Of a DNA stretch of 64,000 nt, positions 34,519 through 42,794 are shown in pieces; the stretch's first letter is position 1; every line of letters begins with the position of its first letter. The notes below the pieces were generated by a model that searched no databases, was not told the origin of the DNA, and worked only from the letters and a program-made list of their open reading frames with translations. The DNA is taken from contig CAZEAC010000023.1 in the NCBI GenBank assembly GCA_964510065.1, positions 1 through 64,000 of the forward strand, in the 5' to 3' direction. The position numbers and the translations under genes were made by a program. Source of the DNA: CAZEAC01 sp964510065 (lineage in GTDB: Bacteria > Bdellovibrionota_C > UBA2361 > CAIXSY01).

Positions 34519-35319
34519 CTAATTCGGGAACAGCGCCAAAATTACTGGAACCTGATCATCACCGGTGATTGAAATCTCTTTGCTGCCGTGCGGCGCGCCG
34601 GGAAGATCTGCGCTTACATAAAGTTGCACCGAGCCACCGCCATCTAGGTTGAGTGCATCAATGCAGCCGATCTCCGGACGAAGCAGAATCTCCTGTAGCT
34701 GCTCAAGGCTTAGTCCGAGAAACCGCGACGAGACAGCGAAGAATATCAGATTTTGTTTGGCGTCAATGCAAACCCCGGCACGTTTCGGGAGCGATAGTGT
34801 TTCGCGGAGTCCCTTGACTGGCTTCCCCGCAGCTAGGAGGCGCGGCCCTGCCTGTAATGCCTCGAGCACGGCTTCACGTTGGAAGGCAGTGCGATTGACG
34901 ATTGAAACATTCTTGCGGCTCGCCTGAAAGACACCGGTTAATGTCGAGCCGCCCTGGTGAATTTTCTGATGCAATATTCCCCGACTGACGATCAGGCCAA
35001 GGGGATCGCCCTGTTCGTCGAAGAAATTTGAGTTGATTCCAACGACCGCTCGCGCGGCTTGGCACAGCGTCTTGACTTCAGCGCGCTTCCAGCCGAACTC
35101 GGCTGCGCGAATCACGCCAACGCGGTAACGGCTCATTCCCGCTCTGACAAAAGTTAGTTTTGACGAGAAGAAGAGGTGAGTCGGTGCTGAGAGTTCGGTA
35201 AATTCAAGCTCGTCGCCGAGCGCCGCCCAAGTAATCGAAGAGGAATCTTCGGCGGAGGCAGAGAGAGCCGCGAAGCAAAAAAGGAGCATGCTGCAGATGG
35301 TAGAACGGAATAACGCCAC
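34519..35319 (-). CDS. Secreted phosphodiester glycosidase (DUF2233/NAGPA domain)
   Basis: A Sec signal peptide (FRSTICSMLLFCFAALSASA, then EDS) is followed by a ~230-residue domain of the phosphodiester glycosidase family. Features are VGINSNFFDEQGDPLGLIVS, LQAGPRLLAAGKPV, RAGVCIDAKQNLIFFAVSS and the signature CIDALNLDGGGSVQLYV. Family members cleave sugar-phosphate phosphodiesters, as in the mannose-6-phosphate uncovering enzyme, and bacterial ones act in the cell envelope. A structured RNA candidate with a terminator lies 90 bases upstream in the same direction. Confidence 0.88.
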   Translation of the reverse strand: MALFRSTICSMLLFCFAALSASAEDSSSITWAALGDELEFTELSAPTHLFFSSKLTFVRAGMSRYRVGVIRAAEFGWKRAEVKTLCQAARAVVGINSNFFDEQGDPLGLIVSRGILHQKIHQGGSTLTGVFQASRKNVSIVNRTAFQREAVLEALQAGPRLLAAGKPVKGLRETLSLPKRAGVCIDAKQNLIFFAVSSRFLGLSLEQLQEILLRPEIGCIDALNLDGGGSVQLYVSADLPGAPHGSKEISITGDDQVPVILALFPN

Positions 35320-35407
35320 CTCTGCATTGAATCAGGGGTTATCACGGGCGTCAAGCTGAGAGGCGCAAAGCACCCTCACTAAGGAAGCTGCAATTTTAAG
35401 GAGTAAG

Positions 35408-35443
35408 AAAAAGAGCTGACCATGGGGTGACCATGGTCAGCTC
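35408..35443 (-). terminator. Intrinsic terminator on the minus strand
   Basis: A perfect 13-bp stem (GAGCTGACCATGG at 35413-35425 with CCATGGTCAGCTC at 35431-35443, loop of five) is followed, on the minus strand, by TTTTTCTT. On the plus strand no T-run follows. It is therefore oriented to end a minus-strand transcript arising to its right, where no protein gene exists. Confidence 0.75.
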
Positions 35444-35608
35444 CGGAAAACCGCTACCTCGCTATTTGGTAGGGGGGTAGAAAAAACAACGGACTTCAAA
35501 CCGGGGGACGTGCTGTGTGTGGTGGCTTTGAAGATCCCAGCTCGAAGCCCGTGTTGGTGGTCTACCTCGCCACTGAATCTCGTATTCAGCAAGCATCGTG
35601 CCAGCGCG
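35444..35608 (-). ncRNA. Candidate structured RNA or leader upstream of the terminator
   Basis: Between a TATAGT box (minus strand, 35616-35621) and the terminator lies a strongly structured, non-coding stretch. A hairpin spans 35476-35566: GGTAGA pairs with TCTACC at its base, CAAC with GTTG, and GGACTTCAAACC with GGCTTTGAAGATCC near the apex with two single-base bulges. A second hairpin, CTGAAT...ATTCAG, lies at 35573-35588. The transcript would be ~200 nt. It could be a stand-alone small RNA, or a leader controlling the secreted glycosidase gene that begins 90 bases beyond the terminator. It does not match tmRNA, RNase P, SRP RNA or the 6S pattern I know. Confidence 0.4.
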
Positions 35609-35643
35609 TTCGAGCACTATAGTGAGACTTGAGCGGAATTTTT

Positions 35644-35679
35644 TGCCGCCAACATTGTTCGAGAGAACATTGAGCGGAA
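35644..35679. other. Hairpin between divergent transcripts
   Basis: GCCGCCAACATTGTTC, loop GAGA, GAACATTGAGCGG forms a stem with one or two mismatches, flanked by T-rich sequence on both sides. It lies between the RNA candidate and the gene at 35753 and might be an operator or terminator. Confidence 0.35.
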
Positions 35680-35752
35680 AATTTTTCTTTGTGACGCGGT
35701 TCGAATTGGTTGGATTTGTTGATTTTTATATTCGAGGTACAGTAGAATTCTG

Positions 35753-36385
35753 GTGATGGAAGAGCAAACGTTTCGCTCGAGATTATTAGAACTGCTACAA
35801 CGAAGCAGAAAGGCGATGCGTCTTTATGCATCGATGGGAAAGTCGCACGCACGGCAACCAAATGAGTTTTCCGAGATGCAGGCAGCGGCCTGGCAGGAGA
35901 CAAACGCTGAGTTGGTAAGGCGCTTGAGCGCGCTGCTTGATGCGCCGCATTCAAAACGGCTGGTGAATGATGCAATAATGCTTCGTGACCAAATTTGGGG
36001 TGAGTTTCGTGTATTAGAGAAAGACCTTCATGGGAAACAGCTCAACTTGATTGCGGCGAGTGAGCATGGCGATTTTGCTGCTGCTTGCTCGTTGAGTAAG
36101 GTCTTGGTCGGATTAAAAGCAAAGCTACAGGCGACACAGGCTGCGCACCATGAATTTGAAATGGTGCTTCGAAGGTCGAAGCTTTCTGGGGATACCATTG
36201 AGCTAGGCGGCGAGAAAGTGGTTGATGACAAGCATGCCGATCCGATTAAATTTCAGATTGATAACGTTCGGTCGAGTGGGACACCGGTCTCAAGCTCGAT
36301 GGCTTCGAAATCGAAAGCGATGCCAGGCGGGAATCCTATAAGTTCAGGGGCAAAGGTAATCCCGCTGAGAAAGGTCGGACAGTAA
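35753..36385 (+). CDS. Hypothetical helical protein, 210 aa
   Basis: The protein is mostly helical and charged (RSRLLELLQRSRKAMRLYAS, EMQAAAWQETNAELVRRLSA, AKLQATQAAHHEFEMVLRRS) with a low-complexity Ser/Lys/Gly tail (residues ~175-205). Its layout resembles FliT/FlgN-type chaperones or regulators by size only; no motif confirms this. It starts at GTG 35753 or ATG 35756, with no clear ribosome site. The hairpin at 35644-35679 is about 75 bases upstream. Cytosolic. Confidence 0.5.
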   Translation: MMEEQTFRSRLLELLQRSRKAMRLYASMGKSHARQPNEFSEMQAAAWQETNAELVRRLSALLDAPHSKRLVNDAIMLRDQIWGEFRVLEKDLHGKQLNLIAASEHGDFAAACSLSKVLVGLKAKLQATQAAHHEFEMVLRRSKLSGDTIELGGEKVVDDKHADPIKFQIDNVRSSGTPVSSSMASKSKAMPGGNPISSGAKVIPLRKVGQ

Positions 36386-36494
36386 AGATTCGGACAATAA
36401 GAATCGGATAGCAAATTCCTCGCCCAGCGCTGGCCCTACCGAAAAGCCTGGATTAATATGTAACTCAAGAAAGCTGCACTCAAGCAGTACAGCT

Positions 36495-37034
36495 CTATCC
36501 AATTCGCGTTAACGCGCGAACCGGAGCTCCGGTAAAGGCAGACACTACCGGCACAGGACCTGGACCAAAGGTTCGATCGATTAATGTAGCCCAACATAAA
36601 ACAGGAATGCCGCGAAGCGTTGCTTTGGTATGTGCCTCAAGGCTGGATCGAGCGGTAGTGATCACGTCAGTGACTAATATCGCGTTGTGGCCGCGATATT
36701 TTTCGCCATGACCATTCCAAAGTTTACTTTCTAAATACTGCTCAAGCGGAATCTCTTTCAATTTCGGATTGAGCTCCGAATACATTGCGCAAAGCCGCTC
36801 AGCAAAAAATGTATAACCTCCAGGGAGCTTCAAAAAAAGCTGTGGCGCTTGCGGTGAGATAACATTCTTAATTCGCTCCGCAACGTACTCGGCGCAGGCA
36901 TTAAGATCCTCTTCTGTAAGATCCTCAACTCGGTAGTACACATTGCTTTCACAACGCCCACCGATTGGAACCGGATCCTCGTAGTTTTCGGTAACTCTCT
37001 CAAAAATCTCGCTAATATCTTCAATGCTGATCAT
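36495..37034 (-). CDS. Orotate phosphoribosyltransferase-like protein
   Basis: I place the start at the ATG at 37034 (MISIEDISEIFERV); an upstream extension of 13 residues has no homology pattern. The fold is type I PRTase: GGRCESNVYYRVEDL resembles the N-terminal substrate loop of OPRT, PQLFLKLPGGYTFFAERL the core strand, and AILVTDVITTARSSLEA the PRPP-binding loop. In the last, the usual acidic pair is reduced to a single Asp followed by Val. That change makes classical PyrE activity uncertain, so I give no gene symbol. Other PRTase roles, such as regulatory or purine-related, are possible. Single gene between two plus-strand genes. Confidence 0.7.
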   Translation of the reverse strand: MISIEDISEIFERVTENYEDPVPIGGRCESNVYYRVEDLTEEDLNACAEYVAERIKNVISPQAPQLFLKLPGGYTFFAERLCAMYSELNPKLKEIPLEQYLESKLWNGHGEKYRGHNAILVTDVITTARSSLEAHTKATLRGIPVLCWATLIDRTFGPGPVPVVSAFTGAPVRALTRIG

Positions 37035-37161
37035 AAAGCCGTTGAACTGTAGCATAGTTGAGAAAAGCAGCAAAAAGGGAATTTTCCCCTCGCCGAATGC
37101 TAAAACTGTGTTTGCCGAGGGGCGGCTTGTTGCTTTAGGACACCCTTTCTAAATTGTGTGC

Positions 37162-38445
37162 ATGCGCGTGCTCATTTTGATGTTGTTGGCCTTAATTAGA
37201 GTCGCTGTTGCGGATCCGAATGACAGGCTTCCAGCGGTCTACCTGCTTATTGGCCAGGATGGAGAAAGCTGTGCAAGCGCAATCGCGGTGAGCGCGCATG
37301 CAATGCTCACTAATAGCCATGTTGTAGAGGCACTTTGTCCGTTCGGACGCTGCAGCGATATTCAGATTTTGCGTTCGACGGCGGTGGGTCAAGCGCCCGT
37401 GTCCGTGGCAGGGCCGGTCAGCGCGACTGTTGCTCGTGTTTTTGGAAGTATTGACATAGCCGAGCTTCATTTCACGCACAACCTGGAGTTTCACTCAACA
37501 GCGCAGAGAAAATCGCCGCGGCGTAATGAGCAGATCATGGTCGTTGGGTATCCAGGATGTAAGTCGTTGCAGGTATCGCACGGCATGGTAGTTGAGACGG
37601 GCTCCCAGCACTTTGAACTGTCGGCACTTGGCAATTTTGGAAGTAGTGGAAGTGCAGTCATTGATGCTGAGGGAGGATTGGTCGGCGTGGTCGACCAAAG
37701 CCGTTTGCCTTTGCCGGCGATCGCCTCGCGGCTTAGCGGAGCTAATTTCGAACTTCGTGCGGTCCGATTCGATCTTATTGAAAGGCTTCGTAGTCTTGGC
37801 GAGAGAGAATCTGCATTATTGGAAGCATTAGAGCTTTTCACGAGATATCGCAAAGATGTGGTGATGCGCTTAGGGTCGGATCGGATCATGGAAGGTATTC
37901 GTTTCCTTGCGGCGGGATCGGACTTTGCCCGGGCGCAAGCTCAGAATGGCCAGTTCGGCCGTGAGCTTCTTGCGCCATTTCTTTTTCTTGACGCGTCATT
38001 GAGCGAGCTTCGGCTAAATCCTGGGGCCAAGGAGCAGGAAGATCTTAATTTGCTCGTGATTGCGATGGCGCTTGAAAGCCGTGGACTGAGCGGGAGTCGT
38101 TTTGAGCCGATTGATTCACAAAAAATTGTTGAAGTTTTTTCAAATTCGTTTCGCGAGCCGTATCAGCGTTCGCAGCTCGCAGACCTTGTCGAGGCCTTCC
38201 AAAGGAGCGGATACCGTGGATTATATGTAAACGCAGCGCTTTACGCTGCAGCCGCGGCTCTTATATTCTGTGTTCTTTCGGGTGCCTGGCTTTTTTCTTT
38301 GGGCGCCGTTTTTGTCCAGGCACGAGGTGGAATTGTCAGGAAGATCATGACAGTCATGATTATTGGTCTGTTGCTGTGGCCGCTCTCGCTTCTTGTGTTA
38401 CTTGCGCTAAAGCGTAGAGCGCGCTCCGCACCTTCCGGGAGTTAA
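37162..38445 (+). CDS. Trypsin-like serine protease with C-terminal membrane anchors
   Basis: A signal peptide (MRVLILMLLALIRVAVADPN) leads into a chymotrypsin-fold domain with the catalytic triad His53 (TNSHVV), Asp98 (SIDIAEL) and Ser162 (FGSSGSAV). A helical region follows (residues ~210-350). Two membrane segments near the end (AALIFCVLSGAWLFSLGAVFV and MIIGLLLWPLSLLVLLAL) finish with a basic tail. The protease domain should face the periplasm. Degradative or regulatory cleavage in the envelope is inferred; no PDZ domain is visible. The stop lies at the left end of a palindromic repeat. Confidence 0.85.
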   Translation: MRVLILMLLALIRVAVADPNDRLPAVYLLIGQDGESCASAIAVSAHAMLTNSHVVEALCPFGRCSDIQILRSTAVGQAPVSVAGPVSATVARVFGSIDIAELHFTHNLEFHSTAQRKSPRRNEQIMVVGYPGCKSLQVSHGMVVETGSQHFELSALGNFGSSGSAVIDAEGGLVGVVDQSRLPLPAIASRLSGANFELRAVRFDLIERLRSLGERESALLEALELFTRYRKDVVMRLGSDRIMEGIRFLAAGSDFARAQAQNGQFGRELLAPFLFLDASLSELRLNPGAKEQEDLNLLVIAMALESRGLSGSRFEPIDSQKIVEVFSNSFREPYQRSQLADLVEAFQRSGYRGLYVNAALYAAAAALIFCVLSGAWLFSLGAVFVQARGGIVRKIMTVMIIGLLLWPLSLLVLLALKRRARSAPSGS

Positions 38446-38529
38446 CCTGGACGGCGCTTCTTGTGTAGGCCGGCGACATTCGCCATGGTATGCCTCCTCG
38501 TGATGAACGCTGTGGGAAGTCCAGGCTAA
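38442..38529. repeat. Short palindromic repeat between convergent genes
   Basis: TTAACCTGGAC (38442-38452) and GTCCAGGCTAA (38519-38529) are inverted repeats with one mismatch. The right arm continues as TTCCCACAGCGTTC on its complement, close to the TTCTCACAGGTTTC arm of the 182-bp element at 22408. This looks like a diverged or internally deleted relative. Its ends supply the stop codons of both flanking convergent genes. A small inner hairpin (GGCGA-CAT-TCGCC) is present. Confidence 0.55.
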
Positions 38530-39185
38530 AACGGCTCTAACCCCAGATCCTCTTCGGCTTGATTGCCGCGTGCCCCATTTCCGCCATGCGGGGGCGGAGG
38601 TGGGCGACGGCGTTCGCTGAACTCTTCCTCGTCGCGAGGCCCCTCGTCTTCAAAGTCCTCAGAGGTATTATTGCGCTGTTCACGCCGCGCTGCCCATCGT
38701 TTCTTCAGAAATGGCCGATGTTGCATCTCTGTCCTGTCTTGATGGCTGCCGTCTTCGCCAGAGTCTTGGTGGTTCCTTTGAAATCGTTGACGTAGATCCT
38801 TCATGCTTTCTAAGAGCGTGCTAAATTGCTGCTTGGTGAGGACGCGGCGCATTTCAAGCATTTTTTCAGCGCGGTTCTTGGATAGGCTACTAAAGTCCTC
38901 GCTCATTCTCTTGACGTGAGCGCGAATGTCTTCATCAGAACTTTTTGGATCGCTTAGCAGTTCGATGAGTTTCTGCCGTGATTCGCCGATGCCTCGCATA
39001 GAGTCGCGTGAAGAGCCATATTTCGCGCGAATCTCTTTAAGTTTCGTGCGCTGTGCATCGGATAGGTCGAGTTCGCGAAGGAGCTCACCGCGCCTCCCTC
39101 GCGTTGGTTCATCGGAAAGCCGAGGTTCGGCAGTCACGCTTTGAAACGTGATAATACTTGCACACAAAATCGACAGGTACTTCAT
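38526..39185 (-). CDS. CpxP/Spy-like periplasmic protein with charged tail
   Basis: After a signal peptide (MKYLSILCASIITFQSVTA) the protein is helical and has the LTxxQ-type features of the CpxP/Spy/CnrX group: LDLSDAQRTKLKEIRAKYG and LTKQQFSTLLESMKDL, about 80 residues apart. The group comprises periplasmic chaperones or metal and stress sensors. A long charged tail with RRRPPPPPHGG (residues ~140-219) is unusual. The start overlaps the stop of the membrane anti-sigma gene (ATGA) and has GGAGG four bases upstream. It is the third gene of a sigma / anti-sigma / sensor operon. Confidence 0.85.
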   Translation of the reverse strand: MKYLSILCASIITFQSVTAEPRLSDEPTRGRRGELLRELDLSDAQRTKLKEIRAKYGSSRDSMRGIGESRQKLIELLSDPKSSDEDIRAHVKRMSEDFSSLSKNRAEKMLEMRRVLTKQQFSTLLESMKDLRQRFQRNHQDSGEDGSHQDRTEMQHRPFLKKRWAARREQRNNTSEDFEDEGPRDEEEFSERRRPPPPPHGGNGARGNQAEEDLGLEPF

Positions 39186-39601
39186 AGTTCCTCCAATTGA
39201 AAAATCTGATCGGGTGTTAGGTTTACCTCAAGAAAGGCGGTCGGATCGTCATAGATAAGCTGACGCATTTCAAAAACCTGCTCCTCAAGAAGCTGCGCGA
39301 CTTCCTGATTGGATGTCCGGCGAGGCAAGTTGCCCTGGCCGTAAATCCAGAACGAAAACAATGCGACTGCGCAGAGCGTAAGTGCGCCGCGAGTTATCCA
39401 GCAAATTGAAAGCTCCCCGGCATTGGCAACGCTGTTCGTCGAAGCAATCGCGTAAAGACTTTTTTTTAGCTCTCGCGGTATCTCGATGCTGTTGCTCGCA
39501 GCGTTTAGCTGATTTATCAACGTTTGGTCTCTGCCATCATTCCCGAGCTGCCAAAGTTGCTGTAATTCTAGGTCAGAGTGTATTCGTTGTTCGAGACTCA
39601 T
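39182..39601 (-). CDS. Membrane anti-sigma-factor-like protein
   Basis: The ATG at 39601 (with GGGAG seven bases upstream) lies within the end of the ECF sigma gene, a 29-base overlap, so translation is coupled. A cytosolic N-terminal part of ~75 residues (LELQQLWQLGN, ELKKSLYAI) would hold the sigma factor. One membrane segment (GALTLCAVALFSFWIYG) and a periplasmic part of ~50 residues ending in LTPDQIFQLEEL follow. No zinc-binding HxxxCxxC motif is seen. Function inferred from position: it should release the sigma factor when the periplasmic CpxP-like partner senses stress. Confidence 0.75.
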   Translation of the reverse strand: MSLEQRIHSDLELQQLWQLGNDGRDQTLINQLNAASNSIEIPRELKKSLYAIASTNSVANAGELSICWITRGALTLCAVALFSFWIYGQGNLPRRTSNQEVAQLLEEQVFEMRQLIYDDPTAFLEVNLTPDQIFQLEEL

Positions 39602-40136
39602 GCTCTTCTCCCTTTTGTATGGATTTTGACGGTTCGGATGCTTTATCGGTTGACTGCATTGACGGAAATTCGTCGCGAAGTCTTCGGCGAAGATGTTCAA
39701 CTGCGCGTTTGCAATGTACTTTTACGGTGCCCTCGTCAACTCCCAAAACTTCGGCACTCTCCTTTGTTGACATGTCGTGAAAATGACGAAGGATAAAGAC
39801 TTCGCGTTGACGCGGGGAGAGCTCACGGAGAAGCTCAAGAAGAAAGCTCGCACTTTCCGGCTGAACGTGGTGCGAAGGTACTTCTTCGCGCTTCAAAGCG
39901 AAAAAACGAAGCGCGCGCGAAACGAAGCGAGTATGATCAACGCAACAATTTCTGGCGATTGAATAGAGCCAGGCGCGTTCACTGTGCAGTGCGCTAACCT
40001 TTTCTCGAGCCTTAAAAGCCTTGAGAAAAGTGTCCTGAGTGACATCTTCCGCGTCGGCTTTGCAGCCCAGGAACTGAACGTTATAGCGGTAGATCGCTTG
40101 ATAATGCTCGTCAATAAACTCATTCCAAGGTCGCAA
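39573..40136 (-). CDS. ECF (RpoE-type) sigma factor
   Basis: Region 2 (DAEDVTQDTFLKAFKAREKV, ERAWLYSIARNCCVDHTR) and region 4 (LLRELSPRQREVFILRHFHD, STKESAEVLGVDEGTVKVHCKRA) of a group 4 sigma-70 factor are complete. The TTG at 40136 is supported by AAGGAG at five bases. A Ser/Lys-rich tail of ~25 residues follows region 4. It directs RNA polymerase to promoters of its own regulon, probably including its own. It leads the sigma / anti-sigma / CpxP-like operon. Confidence 0.95.
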   Translation of the reverse strand: MRPWNEFIDEHYQAIYRYNVQFLGCKADAEDVTQDTFLKAFKAREKVSALHSERAWLYSIARNCCVDHTRFVSRALRFFALKREEVPSHHVQPESASFLLELLRELSPRQREVFILRHFHDMSTKESAEVLGVDEGTVKVHCKRAVEHLRRRLRDEFPSMQSTDKASEPSKSIQKGEEHESRTTNTL

Positions 40137-40258
40137 TCGAGCTCCTTACAAATACTGCATTGTACTTATAGACGACACTGCGGCTAATTCGGTTGACAGC
40201 TATTGCAAGTGAGCTAACTATTTGCAATTAAATCAAGTTTTCACCGGTGCGTAAGCCG

Positions 40259-41842
40259 CTAGAGCAGTGGGCGCCCATCCAGATTGTCAGGACAGCGAAG
40301 CCGCAGGATCTTGGCGAGAGTCGGAGCCGTGTCGACCGTTGATACCTGGCCTGTAACGGCGCGTGGCGCCATTCCCGGGACTACGAAAGCCAGTGGTACG
40401 TGCGTGTCGTAGGGGTAGGGCGTCAAATGAGTGGTGCCATCGCGCAGAGTGGGTAGCACATTTGGTTTGGGCACCACCATAAAATCTGGCGAACGCGACT
40501 CGTAGTAGCCGCGCTGATAAGAAAGCAGCGCTGGATCATCGGCGCGCGGCGTACCAAGGAGCTCTTTCTTCGTGATGACTCGAGCAATATCAGGGCACTT
40601 CTGTAGCTCCTCTGCGATGAAGGTCGACACCTGCTCGTCGGAGAGTCCTGCTTGAGCCAACTTACGTGTGTCGAATAACTCGTCAGATAAGAAGAGATCT
40701 GCAGTACCGAAGCGCTGTTGCAGCTTCGAAGCAAGCTGCTGAGCACATTGAACCTCGTCCGCGCCAAGCCTCTTTGCGGTCACTCCAGACAGCGTGTTTG
40801 CTTCGGGAAACGAGATTACTCCATGGTCGGAAGAAAGTGCTATCACCAACCTTTCGGAACCCATTTGGGAGATCAAAAACTGCAAAAAAACGCCGAGGGC
40901 ACGATCAAGGCGCCGAAAAGTATCGTAGACTTCGCGACTGTGTGGCCCAAACTCGTGGCCGACAAGATCAAGCGCCGAAAGAGATACGCCAAGGAAGTCA
41001 GCGGACGATCGAGACCCCAGATTTTCACGAAGGACAATTTCACGGGCGAGGTCAAGGGTAAGCTGATCAAGGTAGGGGGATTTTGCGAGGTCTCCGTAAA
41101 AAGTGCTGTCAGGATAGAGAGAAAACGTCCCGAGAGCATGCGGAAACTGGTTTTTAAATACGCCCCTATCGAGATCGAGAATTCCGACGTTCTTCAACCG
41201 CGACGGATTTTCAATCAGCGGACGCCAAAGCTGTCCGAAGTATTGGTCTGCCGGTTTTTTTTCATTAAATGCTTCGAGCCAGTACGGAGTCGCGCCATAG
41301 TACTCGCTGCTTTCAAAAATTCCCTTCTCGCGATTGCTCCAGAAGGCGCCATTGGCGCTCTTTCCGCCTAACAGGATCGCTCCACGATCCTTGCCCGAGA
41401 CTGTAAAGACTCGTGTAGCTTCATCCGCTGCTTTAAGCCAGTCGGGAAAGCTTGAAACGAGCAGATTAGTCGGTGACTTACCGTAGCGTCTGTCGGTTAC
41501 CGAGGTTGTAACTTTCCCCGCAGCGCGATCATACCACTGATTGTCGACAATGCCCGACCTTCGGGGATAGGCACCACTGATTAAGGTGGCATGGCCCGGC
41601 GCGGTGGTGGTCGGAGTATGTTGATGGTGCGCCTCCTGGAACCATACGCCATGATCTCGTACGTACTTCAAGCCGCCTTCGAGATCTTCTTTAAATCGAT
41701 CAAAATACTCGTAGCGCGCCTGATCGATCACCAAAAAAAGAATTAAACGGGGCGATGCGGTAGGGGGAGAATCTTGGGCTAATGCGCACTCGTCGATAGA
41801 AAAAGATAAGAGCGTGTATAGAATGAGTATCGAGCGAAGCAT
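40259..41842 (-). CDS. Secreted alkaline phosphatase superfamily enzyme (PafA-like)
   Basis: A signal peptide (MLRSILILYTLLSFSIDECA) is followed by a 490-residue domain of the alkaline phosphatase / nucleotide pyrophosphatase superfamily. LILFLVIDQARYEYF carries the first metal Asp (Asp40), TPTTTAPGHATLISGAYP the nucleophile (Thr80 as in Thr-type enzymes), DNQWYDR the following contact, LSALDLVGHEFGP the second site and LSSDHGV the third. PafA-type enzymes release phosphate from monoesters in the periplasm. The C-terminal TPYPYDTHVPLAFVVPGMAP block is typical. Single gene with its own upstream region of ~210 bases. Confidence 0.9.
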   Translation of the reverse strand: MLRSILILYTLLSFSIDECALAQDSPPTASPRLILFLVIDQARYEYFDRFKEDLEGGLKYVRDHGVWFQEAHHQHTPTTTAPGHATLISGAYPRRSGIVDNQWYDRAAGKVTTSVTDRRYGKSPTNLLVSSFPDWLKAADEATRVFTVSGKDRGAILLGGKSANGAFWSNREKGIFESSEYYGATPYWLEAFNEKKPADQYFGQLWRPLIENPSRLKNVGILDLDRGVFKNQFPHALGTFSLYPDSTFYGDLAKSPYLDQLTLDLAREIVLRENLGSRSSADFLGVSLSALDLVGHEFGPHSREVYDTFRRLDRALGVFLQFLISQMGSERLVIALSSDHGVISFPEANTLSGVTAKRLGADEVQCAQQLASKLQQRFGTADLFLSDELFDTRKLAQAGLSDEQVSTFIAEELQKCPDIARVITKKELLGTPRADDPALLSYQRGYYESRSPDFMVVPKPNVLPTLRDGTTHLTPYPYDTHVPLAFVVPGMAPRAVTGQVSTVDTAPTLAKILRLRCPDNLDGRPLL

Positions 41843-42052
41843 TGCTCAATTTTTAGCGCTTTTGCTGATTCCTGTAAATTTATTAACTGCTCGCCTTCCC
41901 AAGTGGCGCGAGCGCAGAATAGGAGCAGGTAATCAAATGTGGGTAAGGTGTAAGGGGCCCATTGTTCCTGTTTGCGCCTTACTGGAGCAACGAATCTCGC
42001 GCGTGGTTAGTTGTTGCCCTCGATGAGCGAGTAAGAGCGCTGACGCTGCCAA

Positions 42053-42760
42053 TCAGCGATTGTCGCCGGCAATGACACTCTCGACCACACAGCGAGAGAG
42101 GTCTTCTATTAACTGACTGTCAAATATCTTGTCAGGCCTTCGTGTATCGGCGCCGATGTGAGCCCAGAAATTTCTATCGCTATCTTTGTATGAGGTTACA
42201 GAGGTTTTACCATAATACAGAGTAATCCCAGACTCGACCTCGATGACTTTGGCTGCGGCGGTAAGCGTGCTTGCATCTGAGATTCGCTCGAGACTTCCGA
42301 CCATCACAAAATCATAACCCGCCTCACGAGCAGCGGCGATGGCGCCAAAATTTCCCGTATAAAACTCTTCTTTCTTGCCTGGCCAGTCTAATCTGTTGAA
42401 TACCTCAATAATTGGAAGCTCATCGCGGCTTATGAAGTGCGCGTGCACCAACTCGGCAAGTCGTCGATCGAGTCCGGGAAATTCTGGGCTATGAGTGGAA
42501 AGATTTGCCGGGACCGAAAATGGAATAATTGCCAGCCGTACCGGTGCGCCCGAGGAATATCGGCTACTTATAAATTCGTTCAAGCCGCGTGAGATGTAAG
42601 CATGACTCTTGCACTCATCGTTAAATTGGCGACGTATCGCCGCACATCCAAGGAGAGAAGCGGCAAAAAGATACAGGCAGCCCCAACGGAAAAGAGTATG
42701 CAGCGTCAGAAATTTGACTCTGTAAGGTAGGAGAAGAGAGATGCGAGAGAGGGATATCAT
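42053..42760 (-). CDS. Lipoprotein, ~235 aa
   Basis: A hydrophobic signal with lipobox LFAASLLGC (Cys near residue 39) leads a periplasmic or outer-membrane lipoprotein. The domain (residues ~70-200) is alpha/beta with VRLAIIPFSVP, LDRRLAELVHAHFI, IIEVFNRLDW and AREAGYDFVMVGSLERIS. This is the layout of lipoproteins with an anticodon-binding-like/TolB-N fold that also includes the CsgG and FlgO groups. The start ATG at 42760 is 35 bases from the divergent FlgO-like lipoprotein start, so the two share one promoter region and probably one role at the outer membrane. Confidence 0.7.
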   Translation of the reverse strand: MISLSRISLLLPYRVKFLTLHTLFRWGCLYLFAASLLGCAAIRRQFNDECKSHAYISRGLNEFISSRYSSGAPVRLAIIPFSVPANLSTHSPEFPGLDRRLAELVHAHFISRDELPIIEVFNRLDWPGKKEEFYTGNFGAIAAAREAGYDFVMVGSLERISDASTLTAAAKVIEVESGITLYYGKTSVTSYKDSDRNFWAHIGADTRRPDKIFDSQLIEDLSRCVVESVIAGDNR

Positions 42761-42794
42761 AAGCAAATCAGCAAACTATCCGGCTACTACTACT

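Noticed and set aside
35476..35566. Possible selenocysteine tRNA because of a CTTCAAA loop-like sequence
   Set aside because: The sequence pairs as one long hairpin with a partner TTTGAAG; there is no 8-bp acceptor stem, T-arm or CCA-end pattern.
35408..35608. 6S, SRP, tmRNA or RNase P RNA
   Set aside because: None of the conserved sequence blocks of these RNAs (for example GGAAGG..AGCAG of SRP RNA or the tRNA-like ends of tmRNA) could be found, and the hairpin layout differs from 6S.
40718..41371. 217-codon plus-strand frame inside the phosphatase gene
   Set aside because: It is antisense to a well-conserved alkaline phosphatase superfamily gene and has no ribosome site.
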